64,000 bases of DNA from Sphingorhabdus sp. EL138 (GTDB lineage: Bacteria > Pseudomonadota > Alphaproteobacteria > Sphingomonadales > Sphingomonadaceae). The notes beneath the pieces are model-generated. The model was given only the letters and a program-made list of their open reading frames with translations, was not told the DNA's origin and did not search any database. This document shows positions 28,101 to 36,725 of this stretch, one piece after another. Each line of letters opens with the position of its first letter. Within the stretch, counting starts at the first letter, position 1. The stretch is taken from contig NZ_OGVD01000004.1 of NCBI RefSeq assembly GCF_900258045.1, forward strand, positions 1,240,001-1,304,000. The letters run 5' to 3'. Position numbers and translations under genes: made by a program.

Positions 28101-28916
28101 TCAACGTGCCTGAACAATCCAGATACCACCAGGCAAAGCGACGCGTCCGCCATCATCATGAGGCGAAAGCGCTTCTTTCAAAGCCGCCAACAATCGAGAC
28201 TTGAGATCATCATCAACCTCGCCTAGCGCCCGTGAAGCTGGTCCGATTTGCGATGAAAAATAGACCGCATCGTCAACACCACCAGATTGCGACATACAAA
28301 TCTCAACAGAATGAGGTGCCATCGAAATCTCGTCAAAACCCGCTTCGGTCAATATATTTTTCAACCGCTCCGCATCGGCAAAAGCAAACGGACCAGGCGC
28401 ATGCGGGTCAGTTTCCGGTGCTTCCGGCAATAGAGGCTTAATAGCCGCCATTGGAACCATCACCCACAGATTGACCTTCGGGCTCTGCCAGCAAGCAAAG
28501 ACCATCCTGCCGCCAGGTTTCAGATTGGCTTTGATATTGGTGAAGGCCGCAACCGGATTTTCGAAAAACATCACACCAAAGCGTGACATGATCAGGTCAA
28601 AACCTTCGTCGTCCCGATATTCGGCGGCGTCAGCCAGCACAAGCGATCCACGTCCATTTGCCCTTGACCGTGCCAGTTCCAACATAGGTTCAGATACATC
28701 TACACCCGTGACCTCAGCGCCAGCGTCCATCGCAATTAACGACGTCTCACCAGTACCACAACCAATGTCCAGAACACGCTCGCCCGGCACAATCGCGGCA
28801 GCATCTATCAATAGGGATGTGACCGGCGCCAGCAAGGCGTCCATAACGTCCTGCTGTTCGGTCCACTTTACACCTGCATTGTCATTCCAATATTCGATCT
28901 GTTCTTCATTGGACAT
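28101..28916 (-). CDS. Class I SAM-dependent methyltransferase
   Basis: A 271-residue methyltransferase of the UbiE/Methyltransf_11 type. Motif I 'RVLDIGCGTGETSLIAMDAG' binds SAM, 'VTGVDVSEPMLELAR' is the acidic loop, and 'FDLIMSRFGVMFFENP' and 'LKPGGRMVFACWQSP' are the later motifs. The substrate cannot be inferred. The start reads 'MSNEEQIEYWNDNAGVKW', common in this family. It stands downstream of sdhA on the same strand, after a 71-base gap, in the position where sdhB is often found, and converges on an exported hypothetical gene. Confidence 0.9.
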   Translation of the reverse strand: MSNEEQIEYWNDNAGVKWTEQQDVMDALLAPVTSLLIDAAAIVPGERVLDIGCGTGETSLIAMDAGAEVTGVDVSEPMLELARSRANGRGSLVLADAAEYRDDEGFDLIMSRFGVMFFENPVAAFTNIKANLKPGGRMVFACWQSPKVNLWVMVPMAAIKPLLPEAPETDPHAPGPFAFADAERLKNILTEAGFDEISMAPHSVEICMSQSGGVDDAVYFSSQIGPASRALGEVDDDLKSRLLAALKEALSPHDDGGRVALPGGIWIVQAR

Positions 28917-28987
28917 GACAGGCGCAAACTCCGTTAGGATGGTTGGAAACGGTCACTAGTGCATCAGGATGTGGCGAAAGCAGCCAA

Positions 28988-30820
28988 TCAATAAACCCGC
29001 TTCTTCGGCTTCACATATTCTGCTTCGTCGGTCAGTGTAAAGTCATGGACCGGACGATAGCTGATATCGACTTTGCCGGTGCCGCGCGCCTTGTCAGGGC
29101 CGCCCCAACCGTCAAATGTCGCAACCGTGTGCTTCATCCATTCCTTGTCATTCCGGTCTTCATAATCTTCCTGCATATGGGCACCGCGGCTTTCCTTGCG
29201 GTTAGCGGCACTTTCCATTGTCACAACCGCCTGAGCCATCAGGTTATCGAGCTCCAGCGTTTCGATGAGATCGGTATTCCAGATCAACGAGCGGTCGGTG
29301 ACGCTGACATCGCTCAATTTATTGTTCACCGCCCGCATTGCCGTCACGCCTTCGGTCAACAATTCGTCATCGCGGAACACAGCACAGTTTTTCTGCATTG
29401 TTTTCTGCATTTCCGTGCGCAGTGCGGCGGTCGTTGTGCCGCCTTTCGCATAACGGAAATGGTCCAGACGGGACAGTGACAGATCAGTTGAATCCTTGGG
29501 CAATGGTTTGTGCGATTCACCCGGCTTCAGCTTCTCTTTGAGACGCAGGCCGGTTGCGCGGCCAAAGACCACAAGATCGATCAGTGAGTTGGAGCCCAAG
29601 CGGTTTGCACCATGCACGGAAACACAAGCCGCTTCGCCGACCGAATAAAGTCCCGGGACCACAGCATCCGGATCATCCTTGGTCGGATTCACCACTTCGC
29701 CATGATAATTACAGGGTATACCGCCCATATTATAATGGACCGTCGGCACCACGGGTAGCGCCTGACGCGTCAGATCAACGCCCGCAAAAATCTTGCCGGT
29801 TTCGGTGATTCCGGGCAGTCGTTCTGCCAATACGTTAGGGTCGATGTGGTCTAGGTGCAGATAGATATGATCTTTCTCTGGGCCAACACCACGACCTTCC
29901 CGAATTTCGGTAGCCATACAGCGCGATACCACGTCGCGAGACGCAAGATCTTTTGCGCTTGGCGCATAGCGTTCCATAAAACGTTCACCTTCGGAGTTGG
30001 TCAGATAACCGCCCTCCCCGCGCGCGCCTTCGGTAATCAACACGCCCGCACCGTAAATGCCGGTGGGGTGGAACTGAACAAACTCCATATCCTGCAAAGG
30101 CAGACCAGCGCGCAATACCATGCCGCCGCCGTCACCAGTACAAGCATGAGCAGAGGTCGCACTATAGTAGCAGCGGCCAGAACCGCCCGTCGCGAGCACT
30201 ACGGCATGCGCACGGAAGCGATGGATCGATCCGTCTTCGAGGCAGATAGCGATAACACCGCGGCACTCACCATCTTCCATGATCAGATCGATGGCAAAAT
30301 ATTCGATAAAGAAGTCAGCATCATATTTCAGGCTCTGTTGATAGAGCGCGTGGAGCATTGCGTGACCGGTTCTGTCCGCCGCTGCGCAGGTACGCTGTAC
30401 CGGAGGACCATCGCCCATATTCTGCATATGACCGCCAAAGGGACGCTGATAGATAGTGCCGTCTTCATTGCGTGAGAATGGCACGCCAGCATGTTCCAGC
30501 TCGTAAACCGCCTGTGGCGCTTCGCGGACGAGATATTCAATCGCGTCCTGATCACCGAGCCAGTCAGAGCCTTTAACCGTGTCATACATATGCCAGGACC
30601 AGTGATCCGGCGTATTGTTACCCAGTGAAGCGGCGATGCCGCCTTGCGCCGCAACGGTATGCGAACGGGTTGGAAAAACCTTGGTAATACAAGCGGTTTT
30701 CAGGCCAGCTTCGGCAGAACCCATGGTGGCGCGCAAACCGGATCCACCGGCACCCACGACAACCGTGTCGAACGTGTGATCAATAATCTTGTAAGCGGGT
30801 TTTGAATCTGTGTCAGTCAT
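28988..30820 (-). CDS. sdhA: Succinate dehydrogenase flavoprotein subunit
   Basis: A 610-residue FAD subunit of complex II, oxidising succinate to fumarate on the cytoplasmic face of the inner membrane. The N-terminal FAD site '[20 protein letters not shown]', the flavinylation segment '[19 protein letters not shown]', '[13 protein letters not shown]' and the active-site '[10 protein letters not shown]'-to-'[11 protein letters not shown]'-type regions are recognisable. The C-terminal '[15 protein letters not shown]' is family-typical. It overlaps the sdhD stop by one base (TAATG at 30820). The usual next gene, sdhB, is absent from this window. Confidence 0.97.
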   Translation of the reverse strand: MTDTDSKPAYKIIDHTFDTVVVGAGGSGLRATMGSAEAGLKTACITKVFPTRSHTVAAQGGIAASLGNNTPDHWSWHMYDTVKGSDWLGDQDAIEYLVREAPQAVYELEHAGVPFSRNEDGTIYQRPFGGHMQNMGDGPPVQRTCAAADRTGHAMLHALYQQSLKYDADFFIEYFAIDLIMEDGECRGVIAICLEDGSIHRFRAHAVVLATGGSGRCYYSATSAHACTGDGGGMVLRAGLPLQDMEFVQFHPTGIYGAGVLITEGARGEGGYLTNSEGERFMERYAPSAKDLASRDVVSRCMATEIREGRGVGPEKDHIYLHLDHIDPNVLAERLPGITETGKIFAGVDLTRQALPVVPTVHYNMGGIPCNYHGEVVNPTKDDPDAVVPGLYSVGEAACVSVHGANRLGSNSLIDLVVFGRATGLRLKEKLKPGESHKPLPKDSTDLSLSRLDHFRYAKGGTTTAALRTEMQKTMQKNCAVFRDDELLTEGVTAMRAVNNKLSDVSVTDRSLIWNTDLIETLELDNLMAQAVVTMESAANRKESRGAHMQEDYEDRNDKEWMKHTVATFDGWGGPDKARGTGKVDISYRPVHDFTLTDEAEYVKPKKRVY

Positions 30821-31209
30821 TAAGCGACCACTCCGGTAAAGGCGACCTTGGCGACAGCGAAAATTCCCAGCGCTGCTCCACCAATGGCGAAAAAGTTAAG
30901 CAAGATGATAAGGCCGAATTTCATACCATGATCAGGAACATAGTCCTCGATCAGAACCTGAAGGCCCAGGCGCAAGTGCCAGAAGATACTCACCAGCATC
31001 AGCATCATCGGAACCGCAACCAGCGGCGAGGATAGCCAGCCAATCAGCAATTCATGCTCATAATTGGGCAATCTCAGTAAAGAGATGAGCAGCCATGCAA
31101 TCAGAGCGAGATTGCCGACCGCCGTAACCCGTTGGATGATCCAGTGATGAGCGCCTTCCTGAGCAGAGCCAAGACCGCGAACCTTGCCGATATTTGTTCC
31201 TGATCCCAT
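30820..31209 (-). CDS. sdhD: Succinate dehydrogenase hydrophobic membrane anchor subunit
   Basis: A 129-residue protein with three transmembrane helices and the motifs '[20 protein letters not shown]' (quinone site Arg) and '[16 protein letters not shown]', where the histidine is a haem b ligand candidate. It anchors SdhAB and helps bind quinone. The start at 31209 is an ATG 4 bases after the sdhC stop with GGATAAG upstream; a TTG four codons earlier would overlap sdhC. Followed directly by sdhA. Confidence 0.93.
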   Translation of the reverse strand: MGSGTNIGKVRGLGSAQEGAHHWIIQRVTAVGNLALIAWLLISLLRLPNYEHELLIGWLSSPLVAVPMMLMLVSIFWHLRLGLQVLIEDYVPDHGMKFGLIILLNFFAIGGAALGIFAVAKVAFTGVVA

Positions 31210-31213
31210 CGTC

Positions 31214-31612
31214 TTATCCAATCAGCTTTGCATAAATGACAAACCAGAGAGCGGCAGTCGAAAGCAGTGCCAGCACCGGCACGGCACCGGACCATAGTTT
31301 GTTCGTCTGAAGTTCATAACCTGCTCCGGCATCAAGCACGAAGTGGCGCAGGCCGGAATATGTATGTTCGAACAGGGCAAAGGTCATGCCTATCATCACG
31401 ATAAAACCCGGGATTGTCGTCATAATGCCGACAAAAGTCTCATAGGCCTCTGGACCAGCAGAAATACTGTACAGCCACCACACCAATATCGGGGCTCCCA
31501 AAAAGGCGAGCGCATCACCCGTAGCACGGTGAAGGATGGAAACCAGCATATGTGGTCCCCATTTATAAATTCCCAAATGCGGCGATAACGGCCGGTTCGT
31601 TGGCTTAACCAA
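31214..31612 (-). CDS. sdhC: Succinate dehydrogenase cytochrome b556 subunit
   Basis: A 132-residue membrane protein with the SdhC signature 'RPLSPHLGIYKWGPHMLVSI' and 'SILHRATG', plus the haem-ligand motif 'EHTYSGLRHFVLD'. Three transmembrane helices. Start choice matters: the TTG at 31612 has AGGGGA just upstream and yields a normal-length protein beginning 'MVKPTNRPLSPHL'. An in-frame ATG at 31687 would add 25 residues with no SdhC homology and no visible ribosome-binding site. I prefer the TTG, but the longer form cannot be ruled out. First gene of sdhCDA. Confidence 0.9.
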   Translation of the reverse strand: MVKPTNRPLSPHLGIYKWGPHMLVSILHRATGDALAFLGAPILVWWLYSISAGPEAYETFVGIMTTIPGFIVMIGMTFALFEHTYSGLRHFVLDAGAGYELQTNKLWSGAVPVLALLSTAALWFVIYAKLIG

Positions 31613-31852
31613 TTTCAGTCCCCTGATCACGGACCCCGCGTCTTCCTCGGAGTCTTTGTAAACGAACCAGTGCTTTAGCGAAAACATGACAGCATGCAAA
31701 CAGGATCACGGGGTTTTTATCGCCCACTTGTCAGCTTTTTGGGTGCAAATCCTTGCTTGGCGCCTGCAAATCACGAAAGTGCTGTCAAATTTATGAGGCT
31801 TTTAGCATCTCTTGTTGGACCTTTTGCGATCACGGCCTTATTCGTCCGCAGC

Positions 31853-32572
31853 ATGACTGATGCAAAAACACATATTTTGGTGACTGGCGCCAGCCGCGGT
31901 ATTGGCAAAGCGATATTGGATAGTTTCGGCGGGGCCGATGTTATGGCGGCTGGGCACAGTACTTCCGGTGAGGCAGACTTGCTGAAATCAGATTTTGCGA
32001 ACTCCGATGAAGTCTCGCAATTGTGGCAGGATGCACTGGAAAGGCTGGATGGCCGGATTGATGTCTTGATCAACAATGCCGGTATCTTTGATCCCAACCC
32101 TATTACCGGCAGCGACGCAGACTGGCTGGAAAGCTGGAGCCGCACCATGCAAATCAACCTCACCGCCTCGGCGCAGCTTTGCCGACTGGCCGTGCAGCAT
32201 TTTCAAGAGCGCGAGACCGCCGGGCGCATTGTCAACATCGCCAGCCGTGCTGCCTATCGCGGCGACAGCCCGGATCACTGGCACTATGCGGCATCCAAAG
32301 GCGGAATGGTCGCCATGACCAAAACCATCGCCCGCGCCTATGCCCATGAAGAAATTCTGGCCTTCGCCATCTGTCCGGGCTTTACCATGACCGGCATGGC
32401 CGAGGACTATCTGGAAAGCCGGGGCGGCGACAAGTTGCTCAAGGACATCCCATTAGGCCGCGTTGCGCAGCCAGAGGAAATTGCATCCATGGCGAAATAT
32501 TGCGCACTGGAAGCGCCGCCATCCATGACCGGCGCAGTGCTCGATGCCAATGGTGCGAGCTTCGTCAGGTGA
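31853..32572 (+). CDS. SDR-family NAD(P)-dependent oxidoreductase
   Basis: A 239-residue short-chain dehydrogenase. 'ILVTGASRGIGKAILDSFGG' binds the cofactor, 'DVLINNAGIFDPNPI' is the NNAG motif, and Ser-Tyr-Lys appear in 'VNIASRAAYRGDSPDHWHYA' and 'ASKGGMVAM'. 'FAICPGFTMTGMAEDYLESR' is the post-catalytic loop. The substrate is unknown. The start at 31853 gives 'MTDAKTHILVTG'; the frame upstream is non-coding in character and belongs to the sdhC promoter region. Its TGA overlaps the GTG of the next gene (GTGA at 32569-32572). Confidence 0.9.
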   Translation: MTDAKTHILVTGASRGIGKAILDSFGGADVMAAGHSTSGEADLLKSDFANSDEVSQLWQDALERLDGRIDVLINNAGIFDPNPITGSDADWLESWSRTMQINLTASAQLCRLAVQHFQERETAGRIVNIASRAAYRGDSPDHWHYAASKGGMVAMTKTIARAYAHEEILAFAICPGFTMTGMAEDYLESRGGDKLLKDIPLGRVAQPEEIASMAKYCALEAPPSMTGAVLDANGASFVR

Positions 32573-33237
32573 CACCGCGCGTTCTTTTGGACACAGCCGA
32601 AATTCCCAACGGCGGGGGTGAGCTTCGGCTCTTTCAGCGCGGCCATGAATTTTCAATCATGCTCGGCAGTAACGAGCTGATGAACAGCCGCCTCAGCGGC
32701 TCAGAAGAAGCGCTCGCCACTCTGCCCTGCGAACGTCTGTCCGACCGGACCGCAGCACGCATATTGATAGGCGGCATGGGCATGGGCTTTACCCTGCGCG
32801 CCGCCCTGCCCTTACTGGATGCAAAGGCAGAGATTATCGTCGCCGAGCTGGTACCCGCTGTCGTGCAATGGGCACGAGGGCCGATGGCGGAAACATTCGA
32901 TGGCAGCCTGGACGACCCGCGTGTTACCATTGAAACGGTGGATGTATTTGATCTGATTTCCCAGAATGAAAATCATTATGACGCGATCCTGCTTGACGTA
33001 GATAATGGGCCCGACGGTATTACCCACGCCTCTAATGATCGCCTATATACCACTGCCGGTTTGAAAACCGCGAAAGGGGCACTGCGTTCAGAAGGCATAT
33101 TGGCCGTCTGGTCCTCTGCGCCGGACACAAAGTTCACAAGACGGTTAAGAGATGTCGGCTTCGCGGTCGAGGAAGCACCAGTACGTGCCCGCGGCAAACG
33201 TGGGGCACATCATATGATATGGTTGGCGCAAAACTAA
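32569..33237 (+). CDS. Spermidine synthase-like methyltransferase-fold protein
   Basis: A 222-residue Rossmann-fold protein resembling the spermidine/spermine synthase superfamily: 'GHEFSIMLGSNELMNSRLSG' (substrate-binding entry), 'ILIGGMGMGFTLRAALPLL' (in place of the GGGDG nucleotide loop), 'AEIIVAELVPAVVQWAR' and 'YDAILLDVDNGPDG'. Polyamine-synthase acids are not all evident, so true aminopropyl transfer is doubtful. The GTG at 32569 overlaps the SDR stop as GTGA, indicating translational coupling with that gene. Confidence 0.82.
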   Translation: MTPRVLLDTAEIPNGGGELRLFQRGHEFSIMLGSNELMNSRLSGSEEALATLPCERLSDRTAARILIGGMGMGFTLRAALPLLDAKAEIIVAELVPAVVQWARGPMAETFDGSLDDPRVTIETVDVFDLISQNENHYDAILLDVDNGPDGITHASNDRLYTTAGLKTAKGALRSEGILAVWSSAPDTKFTRRLRDVGFAVEEAPVRARGKRGAHHMIWLAQN

Positions 33238-33246
33238 TATGCGACC

Positions 33247-33277
33247 AATGTCTGCTTTGGGCGCAAAAGCGGACGTT
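33247..33277. repeat. Dispersed palindromic repeat, copy 1
   Basis: AATGTCTGCTTT (33247-33258) pairs with AAAGCGGACGTT (33266-33277) with two G-T wobbles across a 7-base loop. In one frame it encodes 'TSAFAPKADIG', a peptide I have often seen in spurious short ORFs of sphingomonads and relatives, which suggests a widely dispersed intergenic repeat. A related copy in the same orientation is at 34462-34491. It may also act as a weak terminator behind the spermidine-synthase-like gene. Confidence 0.55.
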
Positions 33278-33352
33278 AGATATTCAGCTGATCGACAAAC
33301 TCTCGCGGCCACCCTAAGCATATGAAATGATGGCAAGTACGAGAGGTTAGAT

Positions 33353-33727
33353 TTGAGCACAACTCTATTTTACTGGGCAGCAGCGCTGATTTGCTATGCT
33401 ACGGTTCTGATCCATATATTCGCTGGCGGAAGAGTGTTCGTCCGGCCATTCATGGGCGTCGAAATGGAGCCTAATTTAAAATGGATGGCCTACTATAGCT
33501 GGCATATTGCAACCATAATTATTGCCGTGGTTGCCTTGGGTTACACGGCAGCGGCTATTTGGTCAGCGCGGTTGGACTATGCCATTGTCTCAACCGGGAT
33601 AGCCTTTTCTCTGGTAGCGCTAGCAATAGGCGTGGCGGTAAAAGCAAAATTGCCTTTACGGACTTTTCCAATCATCCCATTATTTGGTTTAGTGGTCGTT
33701 CTTGGGTTAGCCGGAATTTGGGTATAA
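33353..33727 (+). CDS. Hypothetical four-helix membrane protein
   Basis: A 124-residue, very hydrophobic protein with about four transmembrane helices ('LFYWAAALICYATVLIHIFA', 'ISWHIATIIIAVVALGYTAA'-like, 'VSTGIAFSLVALAIGVAVKA', 'IIPLFGLVVVLGLAGIWV'). I do not recognise a named family. It starts with TTG at 33353, supported by GAGAGG six bases upstream. It and the following GST-like gene have more A+T than the neighbours and lie between two copies of a palindromic repeat, which suggests later acquisition (inference). Confidence 0.75.
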   Translation: MSTTLFYWAAALICYATVLIHIFAGGRVFVRPFMGVEMEPNLKWMAYYSWHIATIIIAVVALGYTAAAIWSARLDYAIVSTGIAFSLVALAIGVAVKAKLPLRTFPIIPLFGLVVVLGLAGIWV

Positions 33728-33742
33728 TCTCGGTTGTTTCGC

Positions 33743-33749
33743 AAGGAGG
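33743..33749 (+). promoter_or_regulatory. Perfect Shine-Dalgarno AAGGAGG without a standard start codon
   Basis: AAGGAGG at 33743-33749 is the strongest ribosome-binding site in the area. In the frame of the glutathione-transferase-like protein, the codons at normal distance are ATC (33757) and ATA (33763); no ATG, GTG or TTG follows until well inside the fold. It decides the start of the next gene. Confidence 0.6.
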
Positions 33750-33756
33750 CTGGTCA

Positions 33757-34443
33757 ATCTCGATAGTCAAAGTCATAGGCCCATCAATCTCCCCCTTTGT
33801 GACAAAGGTAAAGGCAGCGATTGCCTATAAGAAACTTCCTTTCGAACATCAGGAATATGTAGGCATATCTGAACTCAGGAAGCTGAACCCTCAAACTGGG
33901 AAGGTTCCAATAGTTCTGATTGGCGATGAAGTGATTTTTGACTCCAGTCTAATCTTACGCAAATTAAATATCGAAAAACCATCGCCTCCTCTGATTTCAA
34001 AGGACACAGCGGTCGCTGCAAAGCAATATTTGCTCGAAGACTGGAGTGATGAATCTCTTTACTGGTATGTTCAGGCACTGCGGTGGAACGCAAGAAACGA
34101 ACCGCAGACACTTGAAGAAAATAGGCAGTTTGTTCCTGCTCCCCTCCGTTTTTTTGCAAAGCCGATATTGCGCCAACTGGTTGGCAAGCAACCGTTGAGC
34201 CAAGGGCTGGGCCGGTTACCTTACGAAACTCTTGTTGCCGAATTAGAGCGGCAATTGGACAATCTTGCAGAACTGCTCAAAGAGGAGCCGTTTTTCTATT
34301 CTGACCAGCCAAGTGTTGCTGACTTCGCTATCTACGGTATCAGTAGCACCGGCTTTTCTGGGGCCACACCGGAATTTGCCAATGCTTTCTCCAATAGAGC
34401 CGCGCTGCAGGATTGGCGCGAAAGAATGGATGCCATAATCTGA
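33757..34443 (+). CDS. Glutathione S-transferase-like protein (possible non-standard start)
   Basis: About 228 residues. The N-terminal thioredoxin-like domain reads 'VKVIGPSISPFVTKVKAAIA', 'LPFEHQEYVGISELRKLNP', 'TGKVPIVLIGDEVIFDSSLI' with the conserved cis-Pro and Ser. The C-terminal helical domain reads 'LERQLDNLAELLKEEPFFYS' and 'DQPSVADFAIYGI', the GST N-capping motif. The fold begins at about 33757, exactly 7 bases after a perfect AAGGAGG, but the codon there is ATC; a TTG at 33718 would give a longer protein without a ribosome-binding site. Either a rare start codon is used, or a point mutation removed the ATG and the gene is weakly expressed. Confidence 0.72.
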   Translation: MSIVKVIGPSISPFVTKVKAAIAYKKLPFEHQEYVGISELRKLNPQTGKVPIVLIGDEVIFDSSLILRKLNIEKPSPPLISKDTAVAAKQYLLEDWSDESLYWYVQALRWNARNEPQTLEENRQFVPAPLRFFAKPILRQLVGKQPLSQGLGRLPYETLVAELERQLDNLAELLKEEPFFYSDQPSVADFAIYGISSTGFSGATPEFANAFSNRAALQDWRERMDAII

Positions 34444-34461
34444 AGTCGGGGAATACTTCTA

Positions 34462-34491
34462 GTGTCCGCTTTCGGGATAAAACAGACGTCC
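34462..34491. repeat. Dispersed palindromic repeat, copy 2
   Basis: The segment aligns with copy 1 at 33247-33277 as TGTCYGCTTTSGG-N3-AAAA-N2/3-GACGT in the same orientation. The palindrome is less perfect (7 of 9 pairs in the stem). It encodes the same type of peptide ('DVCFIPKADTR') on the minus strand. The two copies bracket the membrane protein and GST-like genes. Confidence 0.5.
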
Positions 34492-34823
34492 CATTGCTTT
34501 CCTACAGCCCCTCTCATGGGTTATGTTCAAGCTGGCTCTTTGAATCTAGCAAATATGTGACGGTGTTGCGGTTTGATGGGCGTTTGCGAAAGGTCACACT
34601 CTCCAGAGTCGAATTAATTGTTAAACTATTGATACTAAAGTATTTTCTCCAGTCGAGATCGAAAACAAAACCGGCTTTGGGTGTGAACACCGGAAGCGAG
34701 CTTGTTATCCACTTTCGAGATGTAGCGGATAGTTTAATATAACGGGATCTCTGGCAAGAGGCTTTGAGGTCACCAAACCCACTCTCACTAGCCGAATCCC
34801 CAAAGCTCCGCTAACGAGCGCCC
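34492..34823. other. Stretch without a recognisable gene
   Basis: No reading frame here has coding character. One open plus-strand frame (34413-34742) begins inside the GST gene, carries no known motif and has no ribosome-binding site. The DNA is rich in A+T in its middle (around 34600-34680), like the GST region before it, and may be remnant sequence. No clear terminator or promoter for the following ABC-F gene was identified. Confidence 0.5.
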
Positions 34824-36698
34824 ATGCTGAATTTTAGCAACATCACGGTGCGCCTTGGCGGCACAGTCATATTGGACGGGGCGACCGCTGCCCTGCCTCC
34901 CGGCGCGCGCGTCGGTATGATCGGCCGCAATGGTGCGGGCAAGTCGACCCTTATGAAAGTCATCGCTGGATTGCTCGAACCGGATGATGGCAGCGTCGAC
35001 ATGCCAAAAGGCGCCCGTTTGGGATATATAGCGCAGGAAGCTCCAGCGGGATCGGAGACACCGCTCGAAACCGTGCTGGCGGCCGACATGGAACGCGCGG
35101 ACTTGTTGGCAGAAGCGGAAACGGCAGATGATCCGCACCGCATTGCCGAAATCCACGAACGGCTGAATATGATCGAAGCGCACAGCGCGCCTGCGCGTGC
35201 TGCCAAAATCCTAATCGGGCTGGGTTTCGACGAAGAAGCGCAGCAACAACCTATGGACAGCTTTTCCGGCGGCTGGCGGATGCGCGTCGCGCTTGCCGCA
35301 CTATTGTTTTCGCAGCCTGAACTGCTGCTGCTCGACGAGCCGTCAAACCATCTCGATCTTGAAGCGACCCTGTGGCTGGAAAATTTCCTGACCAGCTATC
35401 AGGCGACGATTTTGGTGATCAGCCATGAGCGGGATCTGCTCAACAATGTCGTCGATCATATCCTCCATCTGCAGGGCGGGAAGACGACGCTCTATCCCGG
35501 CGGCTATGACGCATTCGAGAAACAGCGCGCCGAACGTCAGGCGCAAATGGCGGCTGCCCGGGAAAAGCAACTGGCTCAGCGTGAAAAGCTGCAGGCCTTT
35601 GTCGACCGCTGGGGTGCCAAGGCCCATAGCGCCAAACAGGCGCAGAGCCGGGTCAAGGCGCTGTCCCGCATGGAGCCGATTGCGGCGGCGGTTGAAGATC
35701 CCTCGCTCAGCTTTCATTTTCCCAGCCCTGCCGAGCTCAAACCGCCGCTGATCACGCTGGATGATGCGGCCGTCGGATATGGCGACAATATCATATTGTC
35801 CGGCCTGAACCTGCGCCTCGATCCGGACGACCGCACAGCGCTGCTGGGCCGCAACGGCAATGGCAAGACCACGCTTGCCCGATTGCTCGCCAGCCAGCTC
35901 GATCCCAAAGCCGGTGCGATGAACAAGTCCGGCAAATTGACCGTCGGTTATTTCACCCAATATCAGGTGGAAGAGCTCGACCCGACCGATACGCCATTGG
36001 AACATATGACCCGGCTGATGAAGGATGCGAAACCGGGCGCGGTCCGGGCGCAACTGGGCCGGTTCGGGTTTTCCGGTGACAAGGCGACGATGAAAGTCGG
36101 CAAATTATCAGGCGGCGAACGCGCGCGGCTGGCGCTGGCCCTGATCACCCGCGATGCGCCGCATCTGCTGATCCTTGATGAACCGACAAACCATCTTGAC
36201 GTCGACGCCCGCGAAGCGCTGGTCCACGCATTGAATGAATATAGCGGTGCCGTCATCATGGTGAGCCATGATCGCCACATGCTGGAACTCACCGCTGACC
36301 GTCTGGTGATGGTCGACAGCGGTAAGGCCAAGGAATTTTCCGGCTCGCTCAACGACTATACCGATTTTGTGTTGGGGCGAAATCAAGAGGTGAAGACGGC
36401 CACAAACGGAGGTGGCGGGAATCGCAAGGAAGAACGACGTCTTGCCGCCGAACGGCGCAAGCAACAATCGGAGCTACGCAAAACGGCCAGTACCGCTGAA
36501 AAGAAAATAGAAATGCTCGGCAAGAAACTGTCCGGTATTGATCGCGCCATGTTCGATCCCGCCAGTGCGGAAAAGGACTATGCGGACCTGACGATGACCG
36601 AATTGATGAAATTGCGGGCCACGGTTCAGGATGAGTTGGAGCAGAATGAGGCCGCCTGGCTGGAAGCAAATGAAGCGCTGGAGATGGCGAATGCTTAG
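34824..36698 (+). CDS. ABC-F family ATP-binding protein (Uup/YheS-like)
   Basis: A 624-residue soluble protein with two ABC ATPase domains and no membrane part. Domain 1: Walker A 'GRNGAGKSTLMKVIAG', signature 'FSGGWRMRVALAALLFSQPE', Walker B 'LLLLDEPSNHLDLEA'. Domain 2: 'GRNGNGKTTLARLLA', 'LSGGERARLALALITRDAPH', 'LLILDEPTNHLDVDA'. The interdomain linker (about residues 235-300) and the charged coiled-coil C-terminus (about 550-624) are typical. By family, ABC-F proteins act on the ribosome (stalled or antibiotic-bound). The next gene, prmA, also modifies ribosomes. Confidence 0.94.
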   Translation: MLNFSNITVRLGGTVILDGATAALPPGARVGMIGRNGAGKSTLMKVIAGLLEPDDGSVDMPKGARLGYIAQEAPAGSETPLETVLAADMERADLLAEAETADDPHRIAEIHERLNMIEAHSAPARAAKILIGLGFDEEAQQQPMDSFSGGWRMRVALAALLFSQPELLLLDEPSNHLDLEATLWLENFLTSYQATILVISHERDLLNNVVDHILHLQGGKTTLYPGGYDAFEKQRAERQAQMAAAREKQLAQREKLQAFVDRWGAKAHSAKQAQSRVKALSRMEPIAAAVEDPSLSFHFPSPAELKPPLITLDDAAVGYGDNIILSGLNLRLDPDDRTALLGRNGNGKTTLARLLASQLDPKAGAMNKSGKLTVGYFTQYQVEELDPTDTPLEHMTRLMKDAKPGAVRAQLGRFGFSGDKATMKVGKLSGGERARLALALITRDAPHLLILDEPTNHLDVDAREALVHALNEYSGAVIMVSHDRHMLELTADRLVMVDSGKAKEFSGSLNDYTDFVLGRNQEVKTATNGGGGNRKEERRLAAERRKQQSELRKTASTAEKKIEMLGKKLSGIDRAMFDPASAEKDYADLTMTELMKLRATVQDELEQNEAAWLEANEALEMANA

Positions 36699-36725
36699 GG
36701 CTGGTAATGCTCCGGACCTGTTCCT

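Noticed and set aside
34413-34742. Possible 109-residue protein after the GST-like gene
   Set aside because: Starts inside the GST gene, has no motif or ribosome-binding site, and its composition is not coding-like.
35343-36053. Minus-strand open frame (236 codons) opposite the ABC-F gene
   Set aside because: Low-complexity mirror of the ABC-F codons; no family features.
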